Of a stretch of 64,000 nucleotides of DNA, positions 25,731 through 38,337 are shown piece after piece. The position numbers and the translations under genes are program-made. The notes under the pieces are model-generated. The model saw nothing but the letters and a program-made list of their open reading frames with translations. It did no database searches and was not told where the DNA came from. The stretch is from positions 75,833,741-75,897,740 of the forward strand of contig CM041465.1 in NCBI GenBank assembly GCA_023213395.1, in the 5' to 3' direction. The stretch is from Cycas panzhihuaensis (lineage: Eukaryota; Cycadophyta). The stretch's first letter is position 1; each line of letters opens with the position of its first letter.

Positions 25731-25744
25731 GCACTCTAATACCA
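25731..25744 (-). other. Primer-binding site of copia B
   Basis: The minus strand reads TGGTATTAGAGTGC two bases after the LTR end. It is one change (C to T) from TGGTATCAGAG, then diverges. Confidence 0.75.
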
Positions 25745-25746
25745 AA

Positions 25747-26110
25747 TGTTGGTGTAGAGGAGTAGAGCAGGAGGATTACAAGTAGTGTATCATTATCTCA
25801 AAGTGAATAATTCCTGAATATTAAGTGGTAGTGTTAAAAAAGACCAGGGAGGTATTCCCCACCATTATATAGAGTTTTGGGGAGGCGAGAAGTACCTCAA
25901 CCTAACATCAAATTGAAAATTTAAATAAACATTAAAGTATTAAACATATAATAAAATAACATACCTTAGGGTGGTTGTGATGGCTCCACGTTGGCTTTAG
26001 GCAATTACTTAGTGGCTTCAAGTGGCCTAAGAAGCCTTTTGAAGGCTCAAGGTGCCATTTAGGGGCCCAAAGTGATTTCACATGCTTTCATATTGGGCAT
26101 TATCCCAACA
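25747..26110 (-). repeat. 5' LTR of copia B
   Basis: 364 bp with perfect terminal TGTTGG...CCAACA. The outer 57 bp match the truncated LTR at 18523-18579. It is directly followed on the plus strand by the continuation of the 3' LTR of copia A. Confidence 0.8.
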
Positions 26111-26420
26111 CTTTATAATCTAATCATAATGTATAAATGTGTCACATCGGCCACCTTTGTCGATATGTTGGATAATAGTATATTATTGTAAAATACTCAT
26201 GATATGCTTATAAATTAAGCTCCACATAACTATATATACATTGAAAGTTAATTGATATAAAAGCTCTACTAGAATAGAGATACATAGTGTAACAAATTTG
26301 CCCATAGTTATTTGTTCATTACATTTGCTCTTATTTACTTTGTTATTTGATACTTCATCCGATTTATTAAGTTTTATTATTAAATGCATGTAGATATTAG
26401 ATCCTAAAGAAAATCTCATA
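26111..26420 (+). repeat. Continuation of the 3' LTR of copia A
   Basis: Matches 11438-11747 of the 5' LTR and ends AATCTCATA, equivalent to the AATCTCACA end at 11747. Insertion of copia B separated it from the LTR start at 18506. Confidence 0.8.
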
Positions 26421-29400
26421 CTTCATATATTTGCCAACTTAGCTAGGCCTCTCTTAATGTAATTTGCCCATGTCTAAATTTTCCATATCCCCAGAGCTCA
26501 TAATATTAAAGTAGATGACCTTATTCATTAGATCCTCACATAATGTTTGTAACTAAAACTCATTAATAACTATCAACATCTTGTATTATTTTTTCTGTCA
26601 ATCTTTATTTACTAAGGATAAAAACATTTCCCATGCTTTTGTTCTCCTTGATAGTCAGGTATTATTGTCACTCTTACTTTTTATGCTGAATCATAGTTGG
26701 ATCATAACTTTTGACTCCTCTCCTCAAATTACCTGGTTACCATGCCATCATCTCAAAATAGGGGAATTTTAGAACTTTTAAGTTTAAAATTTTAAGTTAT
26801 TATAGTATGGTGTAACTTATTTGGTATTTCATTATCTTACATTTTAAGTCCCTAATCTTAAGGTGCTTATGATTATAAACAAAAATTCTATTATGCAAGG
26901 ATTGAAAGCCTCATCTCTTTTGTAATACTAATTACCCCTCTTTCCCTCTACTTTGGTTAGTTGTTTAGCATTGATTATACTTTAAGCCCTTAATCTTAAG
27001 TTACCTATGATTGTAAATAGAAATTCTACCATATATAGGTTGAAGGCCTCATCCCTCTTCCCCTCTATTTTGGTTGGTTATTTAACATTGATTGGATGTT
27101 GGGTCTAGTTATTTCTATATTTTAAAACTCTTGTTTTATTTATTTTTCTAGAATTTAGTGGTATCATACCACTAAATTAACATCGATGCCACCAAAACTT
27201 TTTGTGGTATTACAAGATTATGGCTTGTTTATGGTGATATGACTAACATTTTGATAGCATTATAGTATTATGGATCAATTTTTAGTGGTACCACCAAAAT
27301 TGTAGTAGTATCAGTGTTACTATGGTAGCATTGGTTTGATTTTGGTAATATCAACTACGTGACTTTAAAATTAGATAAAATCATAATTTTCTCAATGATT
27401 TTCTTTTTATTTTAGTTTTTCTATTATATTAAACCCAATATGGCTAATAATACTATGGGATAGAAATATAGTGGTTTCTTGTGTGAAACCATATCTTATA
27501 GTGCCCTATTTAATTTTGGAATCTTATTTGTTTTGAGGCCTTTGGTCACCTAATTAATCTTTAGTTGTTCCTTGTTTTAAGACTTCATCTTTTGTCCCTT
27601 TGAGCCTTAATCACTTCATCTTTGATCATTCTTATTTTAGAGGAGTTCTTGATGTTTATTTACATAAGAGCTTTCTTGTAGAAAGAATTTGGTGGCTCTC
27701 TCTTATTCTTGGTGCTATTCGATGACTTGGAATGCTTAAGATCAATTGCTTATGGTGTTTTGTCACTTAGATATAGTTTTTAGAGGTTTACTCCTAAAGA
27801 TTTGGCTTGTTGAAGTGGTTTCTCTTCATGATTTTACTTCTTGACTTTCTTTGATAATTGATCATTTATTATTAGTTAAATTTTCTTACTTTTCTCTTTG
27901 ATTTTGCAAATAGTTCATTAGTAGTTTTATCTTTCCTTTTATATTTAAGGTAATTCTTCTATTAAATAGATGGTATTTCTTGTTTCCTTAAGGGATTTAG
28001 TGTCTATAATCATAAATCTCCTCTCCTACCATTCTTAATCATTTTTCATTGATTATTGCCCATTGGATTGGAGTTTTTTCCCTTTCCTTCCTCTATTTCA
28101 TTCAACTTTATTATCATTTTAATGATTGTTTCACATGCTTCCTAGTTGGATAGTTCTTGTCACCCTCTTTCTTGTTACTTCTTTAGCTTATTGTGATTCA
28201 AATGAATTACTTTCTAATTTGCATTATTTTTTAAGTTCATCTTTCTTGTTATTACTTGAGGTTATTTGGGATTTATTTATTGATGTGGGCTTAGTCTTTT
28301 TATATTGCTTGAAGTTCAATATTATTCTCTTCTTCTTACTTATGATTAAGCTTCGAATCAAGCAACTTTACCTAGATTGTGGGATTGTTTAGAGCTAGCC
28401 TCCATAATGTGTTTTCCAGTTGCTTAGATTGCATGAACATTACTTCACCTCCCCATTCATTTACTAACATTACAAAAGGATTTCTTGACCTTTTGATCAT
28501 AAATTTGAGGTGCTTACTTGCCTTTCAAGTATGATTGAGAAAATTGATTTTTAATAATTTTGACTACTTCTTTCTCTTAGAGTTTACTTATTATTAGTTT
28601 CATTTCACTTAAGTAATAAATCCATTTTTATTTTGAGCAACATGAGTAGGTTTACATTTATTTTTTTTACATTTGGTTTATTTTAATGCTTTGAGTAACA
28701 AAGAGTTTAATCTAATGCCCTTTTTATATAACCTTTCCTCATTTGGTGGTTGGTTACATGCCTTTTGCTCTTGGATTATTTTTTAACCTAAAAAGAATAA
28801 AGTATAGAAGTAAAATAAAACAGAAAAAAAGAAAGAAAGAAATTTAAAGGGTATTTCCCTTCATCTCTCACTCTCTCTTTTTCTTTTTCCTAGAATGTGG
28901 TTGATTAGAGAAAGCAAAGTGTAAGTGCACTTAGAATCCATAGTTTTCTAGTTATACACTTTTTATATATGTGTTACATGTGTGTATGCTTTAAATTTCT
29001 TATTTCTTTTATGCATTTACTTGGGGTGGTAAGGTAGTTCTACTTTGTTACTTATTATTTCTCAGAATGCATCATAGTTGTATCATTAAGCTTGGTCACT
29101 TATTTTATCTTCCTCTCTTCTTGATTTCAACTCTCTGCACTAGGAATAACACCCACAAAATAGTTATGCTTGTACATGAAAGCTTAGTGTATGGAATAAA
29201 GTTGTCTCACTATTAGTGTATTATGAAAGAGAGGTTGAGGAGATAGAAGATGAGTCTTTAATTGTTTAGTATTAACATCCTTACTGGTCAATCATCATTT
29301 ATTATAAGTCAATGAGTTGAAGTATGCTCTTTGAGTTTCCTCATTCCTTCGAGGTTCAAGTATGGGTGCAATACACCCATACATTAGATAAGGACCCCTC

Positions 29401-30730
29401 AATGTAAAGGGTAAGAAATAGTAGTGGGGCGACTTATTAGCTTCTTCTTCTTTCTTGTCTATACCACCTTTCTCTACTTCTGTTTCTTCTTGGTTTCCTT
29501 TGAGTTATGATTTATTCCATCCCCACTTATTCATACTACGTAATGCTTGAATTTAGGATAATCTTATCTAAAATTATATCAACTTCCCCTCTTCCACCCC
29601 CCTTATTGTAAGATAGTTATTTCACCCAAGAATACCTAAATCTTGAGCAAACAATCATATGTCTAGTCATCAAGGTTACAAAGAGTTGAGTGGAATGAGA
29701 TTTTGGTGAAGTGGTAGGTTGCAAATCTATGAGAAGAATATTAGTCCTATCATGAGAAAGATATTTGGCAACCACTCATCTACCTATGATTCATAATTCT
29801 ATAGGAAGTTTATTATTAGGAGAGTGAGGAGAAGTACCAAGGGCTAAATTAGCAAAATGAAAAATCTATAAGATAAGAAGCTTTTCAAAAATAGAAAAGT
29901 TAAAAGTAGTAAGAAGATAAAAAGAAAAGATCAACACAAAGTCAAGTCTATGAGTATTATAAATTGTCACTATTTATGAGTATAATAAATGATTTAGAAG
30001 TTAAAGTGATGCAAATTTAATAGAGAAAAACTTAAGGGGAAAATCAAGGAAGAATAAGGACAATCTAAGGAGAAGGACAAAGAAGTTGTTTAAGTTATAG
30101 AGGAATATATACTCAGTAAAGAGATGGAGTTAAAGAAGAAGAAAAGAGAAGTATAAAATAACTAATTAAGATAGTACTTGAGCAAATATTGAAGAAGAGT
30201 GTTTCAACATAGAAGAGAGTGATTAGAATGCACTTAGTAGTCTCAAAAAATGGGAAAATATATGATAAGGAAATATTAATGTTTACGTATGATCAAAATA
30301 TAATATAATATAAAGGCATTTTATATGCTCCTTTATAATTATATTATTTTACTGAATAAAATATTCTACTTCTTAAAGATCTTGGTAGTGGCCCTTAAAG
30401 AGTTTGTGTTGGTTGCATAGTTATATTATTTATAAAAGATAAATTTGGTAATAAATAAAAGGCTTGATATAGTTATGATCACATTGAAGAGAAAGTGTTT
30501 TGTTTGTAATTAATGTAAAGAAGGGAAGGATTGGTGAATGCCAACCATGAAATTAATGCTCTATGAAGGAGAGTTTAGTAGGTAGAAATAACTAATAAAC
30601 ACAAACATAAAAATTTTGGTGAAGAAAAGTCTTAACCAACAGAGGAAGTTTAGGAGATCAAAGAAGAAGAGCATAAATTTATTAATGTTAAGTAGTTGCT
30701 CATTAATATTTTGTAGGGGAAAAGGAAGGG
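26421..30730. other. AT-rich DNA without a recognisable gene
   Basis: No domain is visible on either strand. It holds a diverged tandem duplication (26835-27093), short inverted repeats around 27150-27310 built on GGTAYCA/ACCACT, a purine run (about 28817-28850) and a perfect 9-bp hairpin (29360-29382). The small open frames at 26581-26772 and 28126-28392 lack any recognisable feature. Confidence 0.4.
26835..27093. repeat. Diverged tandem duplication, 118-141 bp units
   Basis: 26835-26975 and 26976-27093 share TTTAAG-CCTTAATCTTAAG, TATGATT-TAAA, TTGAARGCCTCATC and TTTGGTTRGTT blocks, and both end near CATTGAT. The second copy lacks about 20 bases. Confidence 0.65.
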
Positions 30731-30734
30731 TGCA

Positions 30735-32130
30735 ATAAAGATGGAGGTCCTAGCTTTTAGTGGAAGTTTGAAACTAGAAGTATTGGACTAGACGAATACT
30801 ATAGAGAGATATTCTAGATGGGAGGAACACAAAGATCTTTTGATTATAAAATTTATCATAACTAGCCTAAAGGGATATACTACTATCTAATGGGAACATA
30901 TGTAATAAGAATACATTAATAAATAAAAGGAGAATATTCAAACTTGGGATAAAAGAGTATCATAAGTTAAGGAGAAGTTTATACCACTAAACTATAGGTA
31001 ATGTCTATTTTATTTATTTCCAAATTTATGACAAGGAGCTAAAAATATTAAGAAATACATGAAAGAGTTCTATAAGTTGTTAATTAGGATAAAGCTTGAA
31101 GAGGAAGGAGTGCAATTAGCTTTAGGTACATAAATGGTTTAATTTTTTCATTTACATTGAATTAACCCTGTATAACATTAATTCAGTGAAAGAATTCTAT
31201 CAATTGGCTTTGAAGGTAAAAGAGAATTTTCTAGAAATAAAACCAAGAGAACAAGGTTTAAAATAGAAGAGCCTTTAATATAAAGAGATAAATGAGGATA
31301 TAGGACAATTAGCCATGAAGAAACTATCATCTATAAAATAGTTAAGTATCTTAGACTTGAGTTTAGTAAGCAAGATGAGGAGAATTTGTTGAATCAAAAA
31401 AGGGACAAGGATGAGGAGATTTTATACTTCAAAGAGATAAAGGTTTTAGAGGCAGGTTTAATACCCTTAGGACACCTTTTGTTTATTTTCAATATGGCCA
31501 AGCTGGACATAAAGTATTTTAGTATCTAGATAGGAATGTTGATAGGCTTGCAAGGAAAAAAAGGCTTAGTGTTACTCTTGATTAGGAGAAAAAACATATG
31601 GATACCTCAACACCATCCATTTTAAGTATCATAAACAATTATAATTAGAGCTAACATGATTAGTAAAGGAAAATAAATAAAGGAGGATGACTAGAAGAAA
31701 AGATTATATGTTCTTAAGATAGAATGTGAATTAGGAGATTGGTGATATAGTGTCATCATTAATAGTAGTAGTGAATTAGGAGATTGGTGATATAGTGTCA
31801 TCATTAATAGTAGTAACTATGAAAACATATCACATTAAAGCTAGTCCATAAGTTGAAGCTACCCACAAAATATCATGATGCACATTATATAATTTCTTAA
31901 TTTAAAAAATGAAATGAAATCATGGTGAAAGATATTTATTTAGTTTCCTAAAAAATTAGAATACATAAGCATGAGATTTGGTATGATGTGGTGCCTATGG
32001 ATGCCTATCCTATGTTATTAAATAAGTCCATCATAGTTTGATAGGAGAGTCATTTATAATGGGCATAGAAATATATATTTAATATCTAAAGATGGACATA
32101 GATTTCAATTAGCGCTTTTAAAGGATTATT
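30735..32130 (+). pseudogene. Chromovirus-like gypsy gag-protease fragment
   Basis: The frame near 30760 gives a Gag start (LAFSGSLKLEVLD), then an expected SLKGY-TWWE region seen as SLKGYTTI*WEHM and ending PLNYR. A zinc knuckle near 31480-31530 is CFQYGQAGHKVF*Y-like, with the second and last Cys lost. The protease has VIINSSS around 31760 (catalytic Asp to Asn), then EIWYDVVPMDAYPMLLN (about 31975-32020) and DGHRFQLALLKDY. These blocks match the Gag-protease of plant chromoviruses such as Tekay/CRM types. No RT, integrase or chromodomain follows: sequence breaks off near 32130 and an LTR begins at 32350. A 45-bp exact tandem duplication lies in the protease. Confidence 0.75.
31726..31815 (+). 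repeat. Exact 45-bp tandem duplication in the protease
   Basis: 31726-31770 and 31771-31815 are identical. The unit is a multiple of three and covers the block with the protease catalytic motif, so the motif appears twice. Identity in an otherwise decayed element points to a recent event. Confidence 0.9.
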
Positions 32131-32349
32131 AGAATATGTAATATTTTTGCATATATAATGTTTAATGTAATGATAGTAGATTCACATAAAATTCCACTAA
32201 CCAAAAGCATTGATAGATGTGATATGCATGATTATTCATATAAACATTCTATTAGATGATAAAATAACTCAAGAATTTTTATAGGCTATTCATGAGGTGT
32301 CATAATTATAAATACGTACATACACCACTTGAGAACTTAAGAAAGGAGA

Positions 32350-32647
32350 TGTAATTCATTTGAAGATTTTAAAGAGAAGCTCTCAACTCCAATATTCTCT
32401 GATGATTTTTCTCACATTAAGTTTTCCACATATAAATCTGTTATCTCTCTTGTGGAACATGTTTATTATTTATTATGGTGATGTTACTTTATATTTCATA
32501 TTATTTCTTTATATGTTGACCTTACAATATATGATTTGTGTACATCCCTCGTGATATGATTGTTTCATTATACATCATAGATATACCTCCATTATGATTA
32601 TGAGTACATTCAAATATGACATTAAAAGGAAATTCTAAATACCTACA
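32350..32647 (+). repeat. LTR, plus strand, 298 bp
   Basis: Starts TGTAATTC right after the purine tract AAGAAAGGAGA (32339-32349) and ends CCTACA right before a PBS. A full-length partner copy was not found. Having both a PPT before and a PBS after suggests either two elements sharing an LTR or a chance purine run before a 5' LTR. Confidence 0.5.
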
Positions 32648-32663
32648 TGGTATCAAAGCCATG
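32648..32663 (+). other. Primer-binding site (initiator tRNA-Met type)
   Basis: TGGTATCAAAGCCATG follows the LTR end with no gap and has a single change (G to A) from the common plant sequence. Confidence 0.65.
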
Positions 32664-34582
32664 TTGTAAAGATCTTATGAAGTAAATTAAAGCCTATATA
32701 GAGCCAATTGTTAAGCTAGTTAAAGAGCCAATATGAGTCAATACAAGAGCCAATTTGAGATATGTTTTGATGAGCTAAAAATTGAGTATGTTAGTGACAT
32801 GTGATTGAGATTCTAGGGTAAGATCAAGATGATAAAACTACATACAAATGATTAAAGCTACATCATGATTAATACAACAAGATTAGTGGTACGTTATTTA
32901 CTATATATTATGGATATTTATTTATGTATATGGATCCATATTCATAAGCATGTAGGTTTAAACTAGTCTAAAAAATATGATATAATGTGATGAGAGATAC
33001 TATTGACAATTAAGTTTGCTTATGCAAACTAACCCCTTATAGACATGATTGAGGCATTATAAAACTAGCCATTTAACCAAATCTCATAATCAATAATACA
33101 TCAATGAAGATATATAAGTTTATTAGTAAAGACTTTTATGAGTATCCTAATATTAAAGTTGGGAATTCACTATTAGTTTTTAGTAATTTTGATCATTTTG
33201 GAGGCTATTTCAAGCATCTCATAATGTTAATACCCTATCAGTATATAAAATAAGAAGCAGACTTATACTAGTTGATATGCAACAAAATAAAGAGGTATGT
33301 GTTATCAAACAAGCATTATATTTTAATACATTTAATCAAATTTGAATCTTTTGTGAAGCTTATCAGTAAGTCCCCAAGCCATCATTAATCAGTCACATGG
33401 AGGAGTTAATGCAACTAGGAGCCCAATTGAAATGAGCTAAACTCATTTTCTAAGGGGCTACATATTTTTTCAAGATATATTGATGCATTTTTTACCATAA
33501 CTTTTTATTAAAATATAAAATGTATATGCTATCAATTACGTTGAAAAGAGAATTTTGAGATAGTACAAATGGTTGTAAGACTTATTTTAAAATTTAGATC
33601 ATAGAAATTTTGATGGGTGAGGTTGATCAAAGTGGTTTTGACTTCATAAAAGTTATACTTTTTAGTAGTTTAGTATCTATTTTAACATTTTCTAATGTTT
33701 TTTTAGGTTCCCAAGATCATGATAATAAAATTAATGATAGTTGATGCAAGGAAAAGTAAAGTTTTCTTAAAATGAAGACACATAAAGGTTTATTAATGAT
33801 AATTTAAAGGCTCAAAACTGATAAAAATTTGATATTGTGAGATATATTTGGTAAAAATATGATATGGGTATCTTTATATTTGTTGGATATGAAAATTCCC
33901 CTTAGCATTTATACATTTGATCAGTGAAATTACAATCATGAATTAAATGCAATGATCACCAAGTTTATTACCTATGAATGGATGATATTGATGACATCAC
34001 TTAATATTTGATGAAGGGCCCAATTTATTTACAATATTTATTGGAAATATGATAAGATAAGGTTGATGTTTTCCATTTATTTATGACAAATAGAGAAGTC
34101 TTATATATGATTTACTTAGCACCGGATTTAACTATTGAGGAATCTAGTTGATATCAGATATATGTTTGTTAATGAGAAATTTGACTTATCATGTATGATA
34201 AGAGGCATGGAACCATATTGTTTATATTAACTTATTATAGCTAACTTATCTTGGCTAGGTGGTATGTCATATTCCCAAAGTTAGTATATTTAGTTTATTG
34301 ATTTGATGATATTTATAAGTTTATTAATGGTTGCTAAAAGAAAGCTACAAATATATGTAGAAATATTGATGGAGGTATCACACAAGTTATTTTCTCATAT
34401 GTAAGAGGCGAGATGAATGATACTACTCATGCATAATACATAACAAGTGTTGTTATTTTCATATATAAGAGGTAAGATTTTATGCTACTATTGTAATAGT
34501 ATTTTACCTAATAGTTAAGTATTATTTTGTTTACAAATAAACTACATATAAGAAATACATCCTAGAGAACTAGTAATTACAG
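32664..34582 (+). other. Internal or leader DNA of an undetermined LTR element
   Basis: No gag or pol motif could be recognised in any frame. The position after a PBS suggests a leader like the 2-3-kb leaders of copia A and B. An imperfect repeat of about 65 bp occurs at about 34385-34500 (two TTTTCATATRTAAGAGG blocks). It ends at the LTR of the Tat-like element. Confidence 0.35.
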
Positions 34583-37500
34583 TGGTTGGTGGAATCTAGA
34601 CTTGGATGAGATCGAGCCAACATGACTAATGGTTTTGTGGTTGTGGACCTACAAGAGCAAGGGGTAGAGATCACCCACAAAGGGCATCTGTATGTCGGAA
34701 CACAGGTTTGAGGACTCGCAAATGGTACATAAACTCCCTTTTGGGTAATACCTCCTCAATTCAAAGTTGGGAGTGAGAGAGGGATCTCCTTAGTTTCCTA
34801 AGTAACCTAAAAAAGGCCCCTCTTGTCCTAGATAGCCAAAGGAGGGAGGAGAAAGCAAAGGTATACCTCTTCTTATGAAGAGGTGATGGGTGAAGTAGGC
34901 CCTAACAGAAAGGGAACAAGCCTCATAATTGGGCCTAGGGTAGTTGGCAGCATGAGCAAGCAAAAAGGGAGTTAGATCAATAGACTAAGTGTAGGCTAAA
35001 GAGTGGAACCAAGGAAAGTCTTACTAATAGGAAGGAAAGGTGACCTTGATAGGAGGGACTCACAAGACATCATATTTAAGAAGGTTCTAAGTGTGGGAGG
35101 TAGGCAAAGTGAGTTACTCGTATGTTTATTTCTGTTATGTGAGAAGGAGATGTGGAGTGCAAGGTATCACATTTGTGTTTGTTCCTTTTTAATGCAAGAA
35201 ATAAACCTTGAAGGAAACAATATACTCTCTCTCTTTTTCTAAAGTATGGTCTCACTCTCTTTATCTTTTACATGCAAGGAAAGAAAAGAGGACAAGCAAA
35301 TTACTAAGGAAAAAAAGAGTGCAAATGTGAGATGTGAATCCACCCAACAATATGCAAGGAGGAGATAAAGATGTGCTTGGATGAATGCACAACCCACCTT
35401 ACCTAAACCCTAGTGGAAGTGAAGGTTTAGATGAGAGGAGGAACAAGTGTGCATATGGCAGAAAGAAGAAACATCTATCGGTGTGGGTTGGCTAAATCCC
35501 CACTATGCAACCCAAATAAGCAGGCAAGAGCAACCAATAGAATGCAAAGCAATACAATATTTTTGTCTTTCCTTTCATTTAGGAGCATATAAGAAGGGGG
35601 GAGAGTAAAGGGTAAGAGTAGGAAAGATGAGGTAGGGAATCATATTGAAGAACCTAGTGGTTGGAGTAGTGCCGCCCTCACTTATTTCGTAATCCTAGCT
35701 CTTCTTCTTACTATGGGTGGCGTAGTGGAAAGGATGCCAACAGAAAAAATGGGGCTTCCTTACCTTCCCCTGAGACTAAAATGAAAAGAAATTTGTAAAG
35801 GAAAAATAAAAGCAGTATAATGATTTTATTTAGAATTATGAAATGCCACAATGGTACTTACCAAGCAAGGAAAGCATACCTGGAATGAAGACTTTCATCC
35901 ACTCCAATGTGTAAAAGACCTGTATAACCAAAGTTGGCCCTTTCGCAAGGGGTACCAAATGCATATGGGAGCAAGTACATGCAAGAAAATATAACTATAT
36001 GTATATATCCCCTTTAGAAGAGAAGGAGACAAAACAAAAAACTTAACAAGTATATACTAAATGGAAAAAGCATATAACATTAATATTGTTCCTACTTTGC
36101 ATGCATAATTAACAAGTGATGTGGGGAAGAAGGGGTGGAAAGGAAAAAAGTGGGTAGCCTCAAAATGGCTAACCCTCCTAATCTAAATGCTCCATACGTA
36201 CCCCAAGCACCCAATCTATTAGCTAAAGGGAGTAAGACAACCCAATAACAAGTACAAAATAGTTTTCTACAAATGAGAACAAAGGTAGCACAAAAGTTGT
36301 AAAAGTTGCAAATACTGCAAAAGTTGCAAAGTGCAACTTTTTGCAAGAGCTAACCCCAAAACTAAAGAGGTATGGGATAGGGCTGAAAACTAGGTTATGT
36401 ATGATCCTTAATGGCTGGTTGCAAATGTAGCAAGGAGCTACCTACACTGCAACCAACAAAAATCCCCACCTCAATGGTTTCCCAGGTAAGCAAGGAAGGT
36501 ATGGAAGAGGAAAAGGGAAGGAGAGAAGGGGGTTGCCCTTAAGGAGAAGGTGTGTAGGTGTGGAACCCTACCTTAGGCTCCTTTCACTCTCTGTGCACCT
36601 CTTTTCCTACTACCTCCTTGAGAAGACCCAAAGAAAACTAGTAGGAGGAAGTGTGTAGACAAGCAAGAGCAAGCGTTTGCCTCCCAAAATAATGGAAAAG
36701 AGAAGGAAAACTTCTTACAAGAAAGACTAACAGGAAAACACTTATGATATAAAAAAGAAAGATGAAAATAGATCTAAAAATACCTGGTAAGGATAGATCT
36801 ATGGAAGATCTACTTGGTAGACTGGGTGAGGGGGAGAATCCCTTTGGGGTTGCTAAAAAAACCCCTATAGTGCAGCAGATGAAGAGTGAAAATTATGAGG
36901 AAAGTAAAGCCTAAAGCTTGGTAGGATGTTTGGAGTATGATTCTTCTTTAGCCAACCTTATTACAAACCTACAATCTACATTTCTTTCTCTATAAGAGCT
37001 AGTAACTGAATGGTAGGATAGGTGCAGTAAAGTTGGAACCTATTACAAAACTTTTTGGAGAAGAGAGGAGAGAAAAAATGAGTGAGAAGAGGGGGAATGA
37101 AATGAATTTTGGGTTTTGAAACCCAACCCTAGCTCAACGAGTGATTAGGGTTCACCTTGGATGAGAATCAACTCACTACCACATGGAAATTTCATAATTA
37201 ATGTGAAATTAGCCATAACTAGTTAGAAAAAGAGTTATGGACAGTCACTGCATGACAAACTTAGCAGTACCATAAAGTTTGTAGTAGTACAATGAAGTTT
37301 ATAGCTATGTGGCCAAAAGCAAAGCAAAAGGAAAAGGGGGGAGGCGGGGGAGACCATAAGCTCCTAAAAAGGGGGGAATCCTAGACCCTAAGGGAGCATG
37401 CTATAGTATTAAGGTAATAAGGTGGTTATGGGACCTAGAGGGACCACAACAAGTGGGAAATGATGGTCAAAGACTCCCAATAGTGACAAAAGGTGCATAC

Positions 37501-37844
37501 AGGGTGATGACCAGGCCTAGACAAGGTGCTAGGGGTTATATCACACTAATAGATGACGCAATAAGGGTTGCAAGAGCTAGCAGTGCTTGGGGACATCATG
37601 GAGACGTGGTGGAGGGTTATGGAATGCCATGGGATGTGTATCTTGGATCATCATAGGTTGAGTATCAAAATGCAATATGGATAGACAAACAATGCATAGT
37701 GATCATGCAATCAATCAATCAAAATATAATGCAGGTAATATGCCTTGATTAACCATTTTAGGAACTAACAAAAGTAGGGATAGAAGCATACCTAAACTTA
37801 CCTGACTTGATTTGCTTATGTCCATTCCTGGTAGCCAAGAAACA
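34583..37844 (-). repeat. 3' LTR of element III
   Basis: Its right end (GGTAGCCAAGAAACA, to 37844) equals the right ends of the LTRs at 48423 and 61504, and it continues with matching blocks (GCTTCCTTACCTTCCCC near 35754, ATGGCTAACCCTCC near 36163). The left end near 34583 is inferred from alignment of about 70 bases. It is roughly 3.26 kb, about 0.45 kb longer than the LTRs of element II, with most of the extra length in the left third. Confidence 0.7.
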
Positions 37845-37856
37845 CTTCCCCCTTGG
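37845..37856 (-). other. Polypurine tract of element III
   Basis: The minus strand reads CCAAGGGGGAAG directly before the LTR start TGTTTCTTGG. The same tract, CCAAGGGGGAAA, stands at the equivalent place in element II. Confidence 0.85.
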
Positions 37857-38337
37857 CAGTAGAGCCTCGCTGCTCAGAAGCATAATACGACGACGAATGA
37901 TGGTAACACTAAAGTTAGTAACATACAACAAATATAGTGGTGTTATCAACCAAGGGCAGTGGCAAGTGCCACGACGAAATACATGAATAGGGAGAAAAGT
38001 GGGACAGCAAAGAGACTACCTATGTGTCACCCTAGAATCTAATGAGAGAGAGGGTGGGTGAGGGGGGTGCCCCCATCGCACATATGCAAGATAACTAATG
38101 GTGACAGTCATAAACATGGAAGACCAAATACTACGAATGAAAGTTATGTACATATACAAGTCAGAATATTGGGGGCTTCGTACTAAAGGTGGCACGGAGG
38201 ATGGAGTGAAGAGAATAAACCTGATGGTCACCATAGTTTAACCTCGTTAATGGCCAACTTTTAGAGGTGCAAACAGATTGTAAGATAGAAGATGGGATGA
38301 ACCCAGAACTAGGGTGTTGGGCCAACCGACAGGTTCC

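Larger units (their letters stand above)
18523..26110 (-). mobile_element. Ty1/copia element B, minus strand, nested in copia A
   Basis: On the minus strand: 5' LTR (26110-25747), PBS, a leader of about 2.9 kb, gag-pol (22822-18600), PPT and a truncated 3' LTR (18579-18523). On the right it ends exactly where the 3' LTR of copia A resumes (26111), so it inserted into that LTR. A deletion at the left removed most of its own 3' LTR together with part of A's 3' LTR, so its left target duplication is lost. Confidence 0.85.

Noticed and set aside
27150-27310. Short inverted repeats around GGTAYCA/ACCACT, considered as a transposon end or PBS
   Set aside because: TGGTATCA occurs, but no LTR boundary, direct repeat or PPT accompanies it, and the arms are only 7-8 bp.
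26421-30730. Search for a host gene in the longest interval without an element
   Set aside because: Only short frames without motifs, no plausible exon series with splice sites and shared domain.
35003-35242. 79-codon frame considered as a small host gene
   Set aside because: It lies inside the LTR of element III, has no recognisable motif and no support from the other LTR copies.
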